Shown here: positions 8,424 through 17,265 of the stretch, in pieces
Position numbering within the stretch: position 1 is the first letter of the stretch
Layout: the number at the start of each line of letters is the position of its first letter
Source of the DNA: Mesobacillus foraminis
GTDB lineage: Bacteria; Bacillota; Bacilli; Bacillales; Cytobacillaceae
NCBI RefSeq assembly: GCF_004340465.1
Contig: NZ_SLVV01000002.1
Coordinates: 124,001-188,000, forward strand
Length of the DNA: 64,000 bases
Direction: 5' to 3'
Notes under the pieces: model-generated
Told to the model about the DNA's origin: nothing
What the model saw: the letters and a program-made list of their open reading frames with translations, nothing else
Databases searched by the model: none
Program-made: the position numbers and the translations under genes

Positions 8424-9962
8424 TTAAACGGGATAAACTCCATGTTTTCTTTCTGTAAAGATCTGGTGTTTTGTCATATAAACTTCCAGCCGGACGGCAA
8501 GCTCTTCCCTTAAGGAGTTCGGCTCTACTATGTCATCTATGACCAATTCGGACGCAAGGCGGTAAACATCTATATCTTCCCGGTATTCTTCACGTTTTTC
8601 CGCTATGAATGAGGCTCTTTCCTTCTCTGGAAGTTCAGCGATTTTATTCGCAAATACTGCATTTACAGCAGCTTCAGGACCCATTACAGCAATGGAGGCC
8701 GTCGGGAGGGCAATACAGCAGTCAGGTTCAAATGCCGGGCCGGCCATTGCATACAATCCTGCACCGTATGCTTTACGGACAATGACCGTCAGCTTGGGCA
8801 CGGTAGCCTCGCTCATGGCAGAAATCATTTTGGCCCCATGCCGGATTATCCCCGCTTTTTCTACATTTGTTCCAATCATAAAACCAGGAACATCGGCAAG
8901 GAATAACAGCGGAATATGGTACGCGTCGCAGAGAGTAATGAACTTGGCAGCCTTATCGGCACTATCCGGGAACAGAACTCCCCCCTTTACACGTGGCTGG
9001 TTGGCAACAATCCCGACAGGCTGGCCGTTGATCCGTGCTAGACAGGTAATCAGCTCAGGAGCAAACAGCTTCTTGATTTCACAAACGGAGTTCCCATCCA
9101 CAAGACGTTCGATCAAATCATACATGTTAAAAGGGGCGTTCTGGTTCTTGGGGATCAGTTCAGCGATCGTTTTATCAGATGAAGCTGGAGCTTGAGGTTC
9201 GGCAATCGCCGGCTTTTCTGAAAAGTTATCAGGAAAATATGTTAAATATTCACGAGCATAATCAATTGCTTCCTCTTCGTTTTTCACCAGGACATCCCCG
9301 CATCCTGATACGGAGCAATGCATTTTTGCACCGCCCATTTCTTCCAGCGTCACTTTTTCACCAATGACCATTTCAGCCATCCTAGGTGAACCCAAATACA
9401 TGGAGGCATTGCCTTCAACCATGACCACGATGTCGCAAAATGCGGGGATATAAGCGCCCCCGGCAGCAGAAGGTCCGAAAAGGAGGCATATTTGGGGCAC
9501 TTTCCCCGACATCTTAACTTGGTTATAAAAGATCCGCCCCGCCCCTCTGCGCCCCGGAAACATCTCCAACTGATCGGTTATCCTGGCACCCGCAGAGTCG
9601 ACAAGGTAAAGCATTGGGCAGCGGAGCTTATCTGCAGTTTCCTGAATCCGGATGATTTTTTCTACGGTCCTCTTTCCCCAGGAGCCTGCTTTAACCGTAG
9701 AATCGTTTGCCATGACGCAAACGGTACGTCCATGGATCTTTCCGATTCCGGTTACGACTCCGTCTGCGGGAAGGTCACCAGTGAGCGAATTCGCAAACAA
9801 ACCGTCCTCTGCACGCAGGCCGTCATCCAGCAGCTTTTTCAGACGTTCTCTTACATAAAGCTTGCCTTGTTCCTGGTTTTTTTGGTGGTATTTCTCGTTG
9901 CCGCCCTGTAAGATTGATGTTCTTTTAGACTCGTAGTCAGATTTTGTATGCGTGTCGGTCAT
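8424..9962 (-). CDS. yngE: Acyl-CoA carboxylase carboxyltransferase subunit (methylcrotonyl-CoA type)
   Basis: A 512-aa carboxyltransferase beta subunit of a biotin-dependent acyl-CoA carboxylase. It has two crotonase-like lobes, the oxyanion-hole glycines in GPSAAGGAYIPAF, and the second-lobe motif RKAYGAGLYAM. With YngHA and YngHB it should carboxylate 3-methylcrotonyl-CoA. The sequence alone does not exclude propionyl-CoA, but the neighbours argue for the leucine pathway. An AAAGGAGG site precedes the ATG. A 135-bp gap separates it from yngF. Confidence 0.9.
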   Translation of the reverse strand: MTDTHTKSDYESKRTSILQGGNEKYHQKNQEQGKLYVRERLKKLLDDGLRAEDGLFANSLTGDLPADGVVTGIGKIHGRTVCVMANDSTVKAGSWGKRTVEKIIRIQETADKLRCPMLYLVDSAGARITDQLEMFPGRRGAGRIFYNQVKMSGKVPQICLLFGPSAAGGAYIPAFCDIVVMVEGNASMYLGSPRMAEMVIGEKVTLEEMGGAKMHCSVSGCGDVLVKNEEEAIDYAREYLTYFPDNFSEKPAIAEPQAPASSDKTIAELIPKNQNAPFNMYDLIERLVDGNSVCEIKKLFAPELITCLARINGQPVGIVANQPRVKGGVLFPDSADKAAKFITLCDAYHIPLLFLADVPGFMIGTNVEKAGIIRHGAKMISAMSEATVPKLTVIVRKAYGAGLYAMAGPAFEPDCCIALPTASIAVMGPEAAVNAVFANKIAELPEKERASFIAEKREEYREDIDVYRLASELVIDDIVEPNSLREELAVRLEVYMTKHQIFTERKHGVYPV

Positions 9963-10097
9963 TGCGTTTCCTCCTTTTAAAAACTGAAAAAGCCTATTTG
10001 GATAGCTGTATAGCGATCTCTTTGAAAGTTTTAGCTTATATTAAATTTTTACAGTCACTCACGAATTTTTATAAAGGTTTGTAATCATTAAAATGGG

Positions 10098-10892
10098 TTA
10101 CCTGCCCTTGAATACCGGCGGACGCTTTTCTGCAAATGCCTTTAATCCTTCCAGCCTGTCTTGACTGGGTATAAGGGCACTGTATGCGAGTTCCTCTATT
10201 TTCAGCCCGGTTTCAAGGTCCACTTCCAGCCCTTTATTGATCGCGACTTTGGACTGAATAAGAGCAAGCGGAGCATTCTTGGCTATATCTGCCGCCCATT
10301 TTAATGCAGTTTCTTGCAGCTGATTTGCCGGGACAGCATATTCCAATAGTCCTATGGACTCTGCCTCCCTCGCATTTAGCCTTTTGGCTGTAAAAATCAG
10401 TTCTTTGGCTTTTCCGGGCCCAATCAGCCGCGGGAGCCTCTGTGTCCCGCCTGCACCCGGAATGATGCCTAAAGAGGTTTCTGTCAATCCCATTTGGGCA
10501 TTCAGTGATCCAATGCGTAAGTCACATGCCAATGCAAGCTCCATGCCTCCTCCGAAAGCAGCACCGTTAAGTGCCGCAATCACTGGCTGCGGCAATGAGG
10601 CCAGCTCGCTTACAGCTCCAGCAATTAATCGAACTGTCCGCCTAGCTTCATTTTCGCTCATTTCTTTTCGTTCTTTTAGATCTGCCCCGGCACAAAAGGC
10701 CTTTTCCCCTGCTCCTGTAAGAATTACTGCCCGAATATCCCCATCATTCTTTAACTCCTGAAGGATACCATGGAACTCAAAAAGCAGTTTTTTTGACAAG
10801 GCATTTGCTGCTTCTGGCCGATTCAAGGTAATGATGGCGACGCTGCTGCTCATTTTTTCTATCAATACGTTTTTAGCTGAACCATCATTCAT
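10098..10892 (-). CDS. yngF: Enoyl-CoA hydratase (3-methylglutaconyl-CoA hydratase)
   Basis: A 264-aa crotonase-family hydratase. It shows the oxyanion-hole segments AFCAGADLKE and NGAAFGGGMELALACD and the catalytic region ETSLGIIPGAGGTQRLPR. In this operon the expected step is hydration of 3-methylglutaconyl-CoA to HMG-CoA. The ATG overlaps the yngG stop (ATGA), indicating translational coupling. Confidence 0.9.
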   Translation of the reverse strand: MNDGSAKNVLIEKMSSSVAIITLNRPEAANALSKKLLFEFHGILQELKNDGDIRAVILTGAGEKAFCAGADLKERKEMSENEARRTVRLIAGAVSELASLPQPVIAALNGAAFGGGMELALACDLRIGSLNAQMGLTETSLGIIPGAGGTQRLPRLIGPGKAKELIFTAKRLNAREAESIGLLEYAVPANQLQETALKWAADIAKNAPLALIQSKVAINKGLEVDLETGLKIEELAYSALIPSQDRLEGLKAFAEKRPPVFKGR

Positions 10893-11806
10893 GAAAAGGA
10901 CTCCTTTCCTTCCGCACGTTTGATCTCCATCTGTTTGCTTTTGAGCTTTTTGCCAAGTTTCCTTTCTATATATTGAGCGGATTTAATAATCGCATTGAAA
11001 TCAATACCTGTGTTTATCCCCATCTCATGCAGCATATAGAGCAAGTCTTCAGTAGAAACATTGCCTGAAGCTCCTCTGGCATAGGGGCACCCCCCTAAAC
11101 CTCCCAAGGAACTGTCGAAAATAGTAATTCCCATTTCAAGCGACTTCACGATATTGGCCAGCGCCGTTCCCCTCGTATCATGAAAATGCATGGCCAGACG
11201 ATTGGGGCCGAAATGAGGCAATAGTTCTTCAAGTAAACACTCAACCTGATTCGGGACAGCCACACCAATTGTATCCCCCAGGGAAATTTCATCAATGCCC
11301 ATGTTAAATAAGTGGTCAGCCACCTTTCTTACCTCAGCGGGAGCTACCGGTCCATCGTAAGGGCAGGCGATAACGGTCGAAATATATCCCCTGACTGTTT
11401 TCCCCGCCATTTTCGCCTCTTTTACTACTTCACCGAGAATGGGGTAGGTTTCATTAATGCTTTTGTTAATATTTCTCACGTTGTGACCCTCGCTGGCTGA
11501 CATGAAAACACTGATTTCATCGACATTGCTTTCCAGGGCGCGGTCAAGTCCCTTGATGTTTGGCACAAGCGAAGCATAGGTAACAGATGGATTCCTTTTA
11601 ATGCCCTTTAGCACCTCTAGTGCGTCTGCCAGCTGGGGAATCCATTTTGGATGAACAAATGAGCTTGCTTCTATATACGAAAGCCCCGTCCTGGATAATG
11701 AGTCGATCCATGAAATTTTATCAGCTGTTGCCACAAGGTGTTTTTCATTTTGCAAACCGTCCCTGGGACCAACTTCCTTAATGGTGACGCTTTTTGGGAG
11801 TTTCAT
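10889..11806 (-). CDS. yngG: Hydroxymethylglutaryl-CoA lyase
   Basis: A 305-aa HMG-CoA lyase that splits HMG-CoA into acetyl-CoA and acetoacetate. It is a TIM barrel with the N-terminal KEVGPRDGLQNE motif (metal and substrate residues), the HFHDTRG metal ligands, and the family signature GGLGGCPYARGASGN containing the active-site cysteine. An ATAGGAGG site precedes the start. It sits between the biotin carrier gene and yngF. Confidence 0.94.
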   Translation of the reverse strand: MKLPKSVTIKEVGPRDGLQNEKHLVATADKISWIDSLSRTGLSYIEASSFVHPKWIPQLADALEVLKGIKRNPSVTYASLVPNIKGLDRALESNVDEISVFMSASEGHNVRNINKSINETYPILGEVVKEAKMAGKTVRGYISTVIACPYDGPVAPAEVRKVADHLFNMGIDEISLGDTIGVAVPNQVECLLEELLPHFGPNRLAMHFHDTRGTALANIVKSLEMGITIFDSSLGGLGGCPYARGASGNVSTEDLLYMLHEMGINTGIDFNAIIKSAQYIERKLGKKLKSKQMEIKRAEGKESFS

Positions 11807-11817
11807 AGATTTGCCTC

Positions 11818-12030
11818 CTATTCCACTTCCAAAAGGACGTCAGTATCGTTAACAAAGTCCCCTTCCTGCACAAGTACCTTTGTGACCGTTCCATCTGCTT
11901 CAACAGCAACGGGGATTTCCATCTTCATGGATTCAAGAATAACAACTTCCTGTCCCGCTTTGACTTCGTCCCCTTCCTTCACTAAAATCTTCCAGACACT
12001 TCCTGCCATTCCGGCTTCTATTTTGCTCAT
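11818..12030 (-). CDS. yngHB: Biotin carboxyl carrier protein
   Basis: A 70-aa single-domain biotinyl/lipoyl carrier. The biotinylation site is the lysine in ESMKME, about residue 36. It would shuttle carboxybiotin between YngHA and YngE. Separate carrier and carboxylase genes are the Bacillus yngHB/yngHA arrangement. It lies 17 bp downstream of yngHA. Confidence 0.92.
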   Translation of the reverse strand: MSKIEAGMAGSVWKILVKEGDEVKAGQEVVILESMKMEIPVAVEADGTVTKVLVQEGDFVNDTDVLLEVE

Positions 12031-12047
12031 GATTTTCTCCTCCTATT

Positions 12048-13403
12048 CTATAAAGATGGTAAAAGGGGTAGGTAATATTCATTGACAAAGTTGGTATTGA
12101 TTTTTCCAGCTAAAAACTGTTCATGACTGACCGTCTTAATCAGCATCGGAATATTCGTTTTAATTCCGTCAATTTTATAGTCTTCCAAGGCTGCTTTCAC
12201 CCTAGAACAAGCCACCTGCCTTGTCTCGCCCCAGGCGATGAGCTTGGCAATCATCGGATCATAAAAGGGAGTTACCTGTGTACCAGCCTCAATTGCACAT
12301 TCATTGCGGATCCCCTCACCCTTAGGGAGTTCAAAATTGGTTATTTTCCCTGGTGAAGGCAAAAAGGTTTTTGGGTCTTCAGCATAGATTCTGACTTCAA
12401 TCGCATGCCCTTTTCGGTAAACATCCCCGCGAGTAAGTGTAAGCGGATTTCCAGCAGCCACCTTTATCTGCTCTTCGACCAGGTCGAGTCCGGTAATCTC
12501 CTCGGTAACTGGATGCTCCACCTGTAATCTTGTATTCATTTCAAGAAAATAGAAATTTTGTTCTTTATCTACTAAAAACTCGATTGTACCCGCATTTGAA
12601 TAGCCTATATGCCGGGCTGCCTGAACAGCAGCACTTAGCATTTTTTCCCGTGTCTCCATACTGATGAACGGAGAAGGGGCTTCTTCAACTACTTTTTGGT
12701 TGCGGCGCTGGATTGAGCATTCTCTTTCAAAGAGCGGGACGATATTTCCATATGAATCGGCTAAAATCTGCACTTCAATATGGTGTGGCTCAGAAATGTA
12801 CTTTTCAAGGAACATGGCTCCATTCCCAAAAAAAGATTGGGCACGCTTCTGATTGCCGGCAAAGGCGTTACCAAGCTCTTCCTCAGATCGAACAAGCTGC
12901 ATACCGATTCCCCCGCCGCCTGCTGAAGCCTTTAGCATAAGTGGATATCCAATTTGTTTTGCAGCCAATTTGGCTTCTTCTTCATTTTCAAGAGAGGTAT
13001 TGATTCCTTCTATGATTGGTACTCCCGCTTCCTTCATTGTTTTGCGGGCTTCTATTTTGCTGCCCATTGAAGCAATAATTTCTGGTTCCGGACCAATAAA
13101 TACAATCCCTTCGACCTTGCACCTTGCTGCAAAGCCTGCATTCTCCGATAAAAGGCCATAACCTGGGTGTATGGCTTCGGCTCCGCTAGTTTTGGCAGCG
13201 GCGATAATCCCGTCCACATTCAAATAGCTTAGGTGGACAGGGGGCTTCCCAATACAATAGGCTTCATCAGCTTCACGCACGAAAAGAGAGTCTGCATCTG
13301 CTTCTGAATAAACGGCAACTGTTTCTATCCCCATTTTTTTACAAGTTCGAATGACCCTTAAGGCGATTTCGCCACGGTTTGCAATTAAAATTTTCGAGAA
13401 CAA
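12048..13403 (-). CDS. yngHA: Biotin carboxylase subunit of acyl-CoA carboxylase
   Basis: A 451-aa ATP-grasp biotin carboxylase that carboxylates biotin on YngHB. It begins with the family N-terminus FSKILIANRGEIALRVIR. It has the glycine-rich ATP loop KASAGGGGIGM and the late motifs FLEMNTRLQVEHPVTE and EVRIYAEDP. The length equals standalone AccC-type enzymes. It is co-transcribed with yngHB and yngI. Confidence 0.94.
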   Translation of the reverse strand: MFSKILIANRGEIALRVIRTCKKMGIETVAVYSEADADSLFVREADEAYCIGKPPVHLSYLNVDGIIAAAKTSGAEAIHPGYGLLSENAGFAARCKVEGIVFIGPEPEIIASMGSKIEARKTMKEAGVPIIEGINTSLENEEEAKLAAKQIGYPLMLKASAGGGGIGMQLVRSEEELGNAFAGNQKRAQSFFGNGAMFLEKYISEPHHIEVQILADSYGNIVPLFERECSIQRRNQKVVEEAPSPFISMETREKMLSAAVQAARHIGYSNAGTIEFLVDKEQNFYFLEMNTRLQVEHPVTEEITGLDLVEEQIKVAAGNPLTLTRGDVYRKGHAIEVRIYAEDPKTFLPSPGKITNFELPKGEGIRNECAIEAGTQVTPFYDPMIAKLIAWGETRQVACSRVKAALEDYKIDGIKTNIPMLIKTVSHEQFLAGKINTNFVNEYYLPLLPSL

Positions 13404-13423
13404 GGAAATTCTCCTCTCTTCGA

Positions 13424-15058
13424 TTAGGTTAAAAGATTGATAGACTGCTCACGCAGCTTAAATTTCTGAATTTTTCCAGATGCAGTCATTGGATAAGCAT
13501 CTGTAAAGAAAATGTGACTTGGAATTTTGTGCCGGGAGATCTTTCCTTTAAAATAGTCTTTTATCTCCTCCGCCGTAGCCGTTTCTCCCTCTTTCAAAAT
13601 AATCCAGGCCATGACTTCCTCGCCAAAAATTTTATCTGGGACGCCTACTATTTGCGCATCCAAAACTTTCGGATGTGTGTAAAGAAACTCTTCAATTTCA
13701 CGTGGATAGATGTTTTCTCCGCCGCGGATGATCATATCTTTGAGGCGCCCGGTTATTCGGCAATAGCCTTTTTCATCCATTACAGCCAAATCTCCGGTAT
13801 GAAGCCAGCCTTCCTCATCTATTGCCTCCCTGGTTGCTTCAGGATTTTTATAATAACCTTTCATTACATGATAGCCTCTTGTACAAAGCTCTCCTTGGAC
13901 ATTCGGTGGCAGCCCTTGATCTGTTCCTGGTTCCACAATCTTAACCTCGACGTTAGGGAGCGCCCTGCCAACACTCTCCACCCGCAGGTTAACCGGATCG
14001 TTCGTACGTGTCTGGGTTATGACAGGAGAGGATTCGGTCTGTCCGTAACAAATGGTTATCTCAGTCATATTCATTTTGGACATAACCTTCTTCATTACTT
14101 CAACAGGGCAATTGGAACCAGCCATCACTCCTGTGCGCAAGGTTGATACATCGTATTTTTCAAAATTTGGATGGTTCAATTCAGCAATGAACATTGTTGG
14201 AACCCCATGGAGAGCCGTACATTTCTCTTTTTCAACCGTGCGAAGCACAGTTTCAGGTTCAAATTCCTGTACGGGCACCATTGTTGCCCCTACACTTACA
14301 GCTGCAAGTGTGCCTATCACACATCCGAAGCAATGAAAGAAAGGGACGGGTATGCAAAGCCTGTCTTCATCTGTCAGTTTCATACATGAGGCGATATTAA
14401 AAGCATTATTCGTTAAATTGGTATGTGTTAGCATGACACCTTTTGGAAAACCGGTAGTTCCCGAGGTATATTGCATATTGATGACATCATCCGGTTCCAA
14501 TGAAGCCGATACTTCCTGGAGTTCGCAAGTCGAAACTTGCTCACCCATCTTGATAACGTCGGACCAGTTAAACGCTCCATTGTATTTCGTTTCACCGAGA
14601 ATGATGACATTTTTTAACATCGGCAGCCTTTTGGACTGCAGCTTTCCAGGTTCCGCTGTTTTCAATTCAGGGCAGAGTTCATAAATCGTATCGATGTAGG
14701 AGTTGCCCCTGTATTCTTCAATTAAGAAAATGGACGTACTTTCAGATTGCCTTAAGAGGTACTCCAATTCGGAAGATCGATAGTTCGTATTTACTGTGAC
14801 TAGGACTGCCCCCATTTTACCTGTACCGAATTGCAGGCTGACCCATTCTGGGACATTTGACGCCCAGACAGCCACATTTTCACCTTTTTTAATTCCTAAC
14901 GTTATTAAGCCTTTGGCTACTTGTTCGCATAGATCATTGAATTCTCTGTACGTATAACGGAGACCGCGGTCGGTGTATACCAGGGCCTCATGGTCTGGTA
15001 TTTCTTGTGCCCTGTCAGCCAACAGCCCTCCTACTGTTTTACGGATTATTCCGGTCAT
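13424..15058 (-). CDS. yngI: AMP-binding acyl-CoA synthetase
   Basis: A 544-aa adenylate-forming acyl-CoA ligase. The P-loop-like motif is YTSGTTGFPKGVMLTH, with YGQTESSP, the hinge GRLKDMIIRGGENIYP and the C-terminal catalytic lysine in TASGKIQKFKL. In the leucine operon it may activate isovalerate, acetoacetate or another branched acid. The substrate cannot be read from sequence. It lies 18 bp after yngJ. Confidence 0.9.
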   Translation of the reverse strand: MTGIIRKTVGGLLADRAQEIPDHEALVYTDRGLRYTYREFNDLCEQVAKGLITLGIKKGENVAVWASNVPEWVSLQFGTGKMGAVLVTVNTNYRSSELEYLLRQSESTSIFLIEEYRGNSYIDTIYELCPELKTAEPGKLQSKRLPMLKNVIILGETKYNGAFNWSDVIKMGEQVSTCELQEVSASLEPDDVINMQYTSGTTGFPKGVMLTHTNLTNNAFNIASCMKLTDEDRLCIPVPFFHCFGCVIGTLAAVSVGATMVPVQEFEPETVLRTVEKEKCTALHGVPTMFIAELNHPNFEKYDVSTLRTGVMAGSNCPVEVMKKVMSKMNMTEITICYGQTESSPVITQTRTNDPVNLRVESVGRALPNVEVKIVEPGTDQGLPPNVQGELCTRGYHVMKGYYKNPEATREAIDEEGWLHTGDLAVMDEKGYCRITGRLKDMIIRGGENIYPREIEEFLYTHPKVLDAQIVGVPDKIFGEEVMAWIILKEGETATAEEIKDYFKGKISRHKIPSHIFFTDAYPMTASGKIQKFKLREQSINLLT

Positions 15059-15076
15059 CCTAAATCCCTCCCACCT

Positions 15077-16219
15077 TTAGCATCCTAAATGGCGTGCAAT
15101 CACTAAACGCTGGATCTCAGATGTCCCTTCACCTATTTCCATCAGCTTCATGTCGCGCAAATGACGTTCTACATCATATTCCTTCATATAACCATATCCC
15201 CCGTGAATCTGAATAGCCTGATTGCACACTCGGAATCCAGCTTCCGAAGCAAATAGTTTCGCATACGCAGATTCCTTTCCGAATGGCTTTCCTTGATCCT
15301 TCAGCCATGCCGCTTTGTAAACCATATTGCGCGCCAATTCAATTTCCATTGCCATGTCTGCAAGCTTAAATTGAATGGCCTGAAAACTGGAAATCGATTG
15401 GCCGAACTGCTGGCGCTCCTTTGAATACTGAAGCGCCTTTTCAAAAGCAACCTGGGCAATCCCAACGGAAAGTGCTGCAATTGAAATCCGGCCGCCATCA
15501 AGAGTGTACAAAAACTGGCTGAACCCTTTTTTTTCATCACCAAGCAGGTTTTCCCGAGGCACCCGGACATCCTCAAGTACGATTTCACACGTATTCGAAC
15601 CTCGGACCCCCATTTTGTCATAATTACAGGAAATGGTAACCCCTTTGGCATCTGCAGGAACGATGATGGCCGATACAATATTGCGGCCATTCCCCTTTTT
15701 CCCTGTGACAGCGGTTACAATAATTTGGCGGGAAAATCCTGCATTGGTGATCCAGCACTTCTCTCCATTGATGACCCACTCGTCGCCATCCAGCACGGCT
15801 TTTGTCCTGGTTCCACCTGCATCTGATCCCGCATTGGGTTCTGTCAATCCAAATGCCCCCATTGTTTCCCCTTTCGCCATAGGCACCAGCCATTCCTGCT
15901 TTTGTTCCTCCGTTCCGAAGTAATAAATTGGGCTGGCCCCCAGACTTGTATTGGCTGCGTAGCTTAAGCCTGTTCCGCCGCACGCTTTGCCAATCTCTTC
16001 GACAGCAATGCAATAAGAAATGGTATCTCCTCCGGCACCTCCATATTTTTCCGAGAACGGAATGCCCAGCAGCCCAAGCTTCCCTAATTTCTCAAAGGTT
16101 ACATCTCGCATTTTCGACGTTTCATCCACTTCTCGTGCATATGGCTTAATTTCTTTTTCGGCAAAATCTCTTACCATTTCCTGCAGCATTTTTTGTTCTT
16201 GAGTCAAATCGAAATTCAT
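15077..16219 (-). CDS. yngJ: Acyl-CoA dehydrogenase (isovaleryl-CoA dehydrogenase)
   Basis: A 380-aa FAD acyl-CoA dehydrogenase. It has the mid-protein signature AFGLTEPNAGSDAGGTRT and the C-terminal flavin/substrate motif QIHGGYGYMKEYDVERHLRD. As first gene of the operon it should oxidise isovaleryl-CoA to 3-methylcrotonyl-CoA and pass electrons to ETF and the quinone pool. An AGGAGG site precedes the start. A TetR-type operator lies 37-50 bp upstream. Confidence 0.9.
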   Translation of the reverse strand: MNFDLTQEQKMLQEMVRDFAEKEIKPYAREVDETSKMRDVTFEKLGKLGLLGIPFSEKYGGAGGDTISYCIAVEEIGKACGGTGLSYAANTSLGASPIYYFGTEEQKQEWLVPMAKGETMGAFGLTEPNAGSDAGGTRTKAVLDGDEWVINGEKCWITNAGFSRQIIVTAVTGKKGNGRNIVSAIIVPADAKGVTISCNYDKMGVRGSNTCEIVLEDVRVPRENLLGDEKKGFSQFLYTLDGGRISIAALSVGIAQVAFEKALQYSKERQQFGQSISSFQAIQFKLADMAMEIELARNMVYKAAWLKDQGKPFGKESAYAKLFASEAGFRVCNQAIQIHGGYGYMKEYDVERHLRDMKLMEIGEGTSEIQRLVIARHLGC

Positions 16220-16255
16220 CGTTTTTCCTCCTCTTAAATAAAGGCTATATTTGGT

Positions 16256-16269
16256 ACCGACCAGTCGGT
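16256..16269. promoter_or_regulatory. TetR-type operator upstream of yngJ
   Basis: The palindrome ACCGAC-CA-GTCGGT (6-bp perfect arms, 2-bp centre) lies 37 bp from the yngJ start. This is the form bound by many TetR/AcrR repressors of acyl-CoA metabolism. The TetR gene ends 30 bp further on, so that protein is the natural candidate. Confidence 0.7.
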
Positions 16270-16299
16270 CTGTCCTCTGTTTTTAAATAGCCAGCTGCT

Positions 16300-16929
16300 T
16301 TATTGACGCTGACTTTTGAGTAAATAGGTTTCTGCTGCTATATCCTTCATACCCTTTTCCGTTATAAGAGAATGAAGGATTAAATCATTAAAAATGAGGG
16401 CGATAGAATCAATTGATAGAGCCCCGTCTTTTTTATACCATTTGTAGGTCCAATTAATCATGCCGATAATCGACATTGTGGATATCTCGGCAGGAACTTC
16501 AGAGCGAAAATCTCCGTTGGATTGACCCTCGCTAATTACCTGAAGAATAATTTTCCTGTACTCGTCTCGTTTTTCATTAATCAGCTGTTGATATTCCCTT
16601 GCAAGATAGGCGCTTTCCTGATAAAAAACGGTTATATGTGGTTTGTAGAGGTCAAATACTTTTGTAAATGATTGGATGATTGCGCATAAACGGGAAACTG
16701 GTGTATCAAAGTTATCATATGCTTCCCTTGCCTTATCGAGAACATAGGAGATAAAAAGATCGTGGATATAAAACAGCAGCTCATCTTTGGATTTAAAATT
16801 GTGGTAAAAGCCCCCTTTCGACGTTTGCGAATCATCAACAATCTGGCCGACACTCACTCCGTGATATCCATGCTTTTCAAATAAGTTGATAGCGCTTTCA
16901 ATAATTCTTTCTTTAAGGGTTTTTTTCAT
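16300..16929 (-). CDS. TetR/AcrR family transcriptional regulator
   Basis: About 209 aa. The N-terminal helix-turn-helix is clear (residues about 5-50, with GVSVGQIVDDSQTSKGGFYHNFKSKDELL), followed by an all-helical ligand domain. It sits directly upstream of the yngJ operon in the same direction and next to a TetR-type palindrome. It is probably the repressor of that operon, perhaps relieved by an acyl-CoA. The third in-frame ATG (16929) has AAAGG nine bases upstream; the first ATG at 16938 touches the AGG. Confidence 0.88.
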   Translation of the reverse strand: MKKTLKERIIESAINLFEKHGYHGVSVGQIVDDSQTSKGGFYHNFKSKDELLFYIHDLFISYVLDKAREAYDNFDTPVSRLCAIIQSFTKVFDLYKPHITVFYQESAYLAREYQQLINEKRDEYRKIILQVISEGQSNGDFRSEVPAEISTMSIIGMINWTYKWYKKDGALSIDSIALIFNDLILHSLITEKGMKDIAAETYLLKSQRQ

Positions 16930-17155
16930 TTTCATCATCCTTTGAGTCGTATCTTACCATAGGTATAAACTGAATATCAAATATTTTCTGAATTGTTTCT
17001 CCAGGTATGTTCAAAGTGCTAACCGGCATCAAATACAGCTGCAGACCTAAACTCCATTTGGGCTTACTTACTTCAAAACAACCCTGTCTATTCCCTCTTT
17101 CAAAAGCTTCCAAATATGCTTAATTTCTTGTTTGGGATTTAACATAACTGGATAC

Positions 17156-17193
17156 AAAATAGCCCTGGCAGAAGACATTAACCAAGGCTATTT
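17156..17193 (-). terminator. Possible terminator downstream of thiO
   Basis: The inverted repeat AAATAGCC/GGCTATTT has a 21-nt loop and only a short interrupted T run. It is a weak candidate. The interval 16930-17265 holds no convincing gene. Confidence 0.35.
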
Positions 17194-17265
17194 GATAAAA
17201 AGGAAATGCTTATTGTTTCAGGATATTCAGGTCGAATTCTTGAAGCACTTCAAAGGTTTTCTATG

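Noticed and set aside
16913-17113. 66-codon frame overlapping the TetR start
   Set aside because: No ribosome site; overlaps the TetR gene and its own upstream region.
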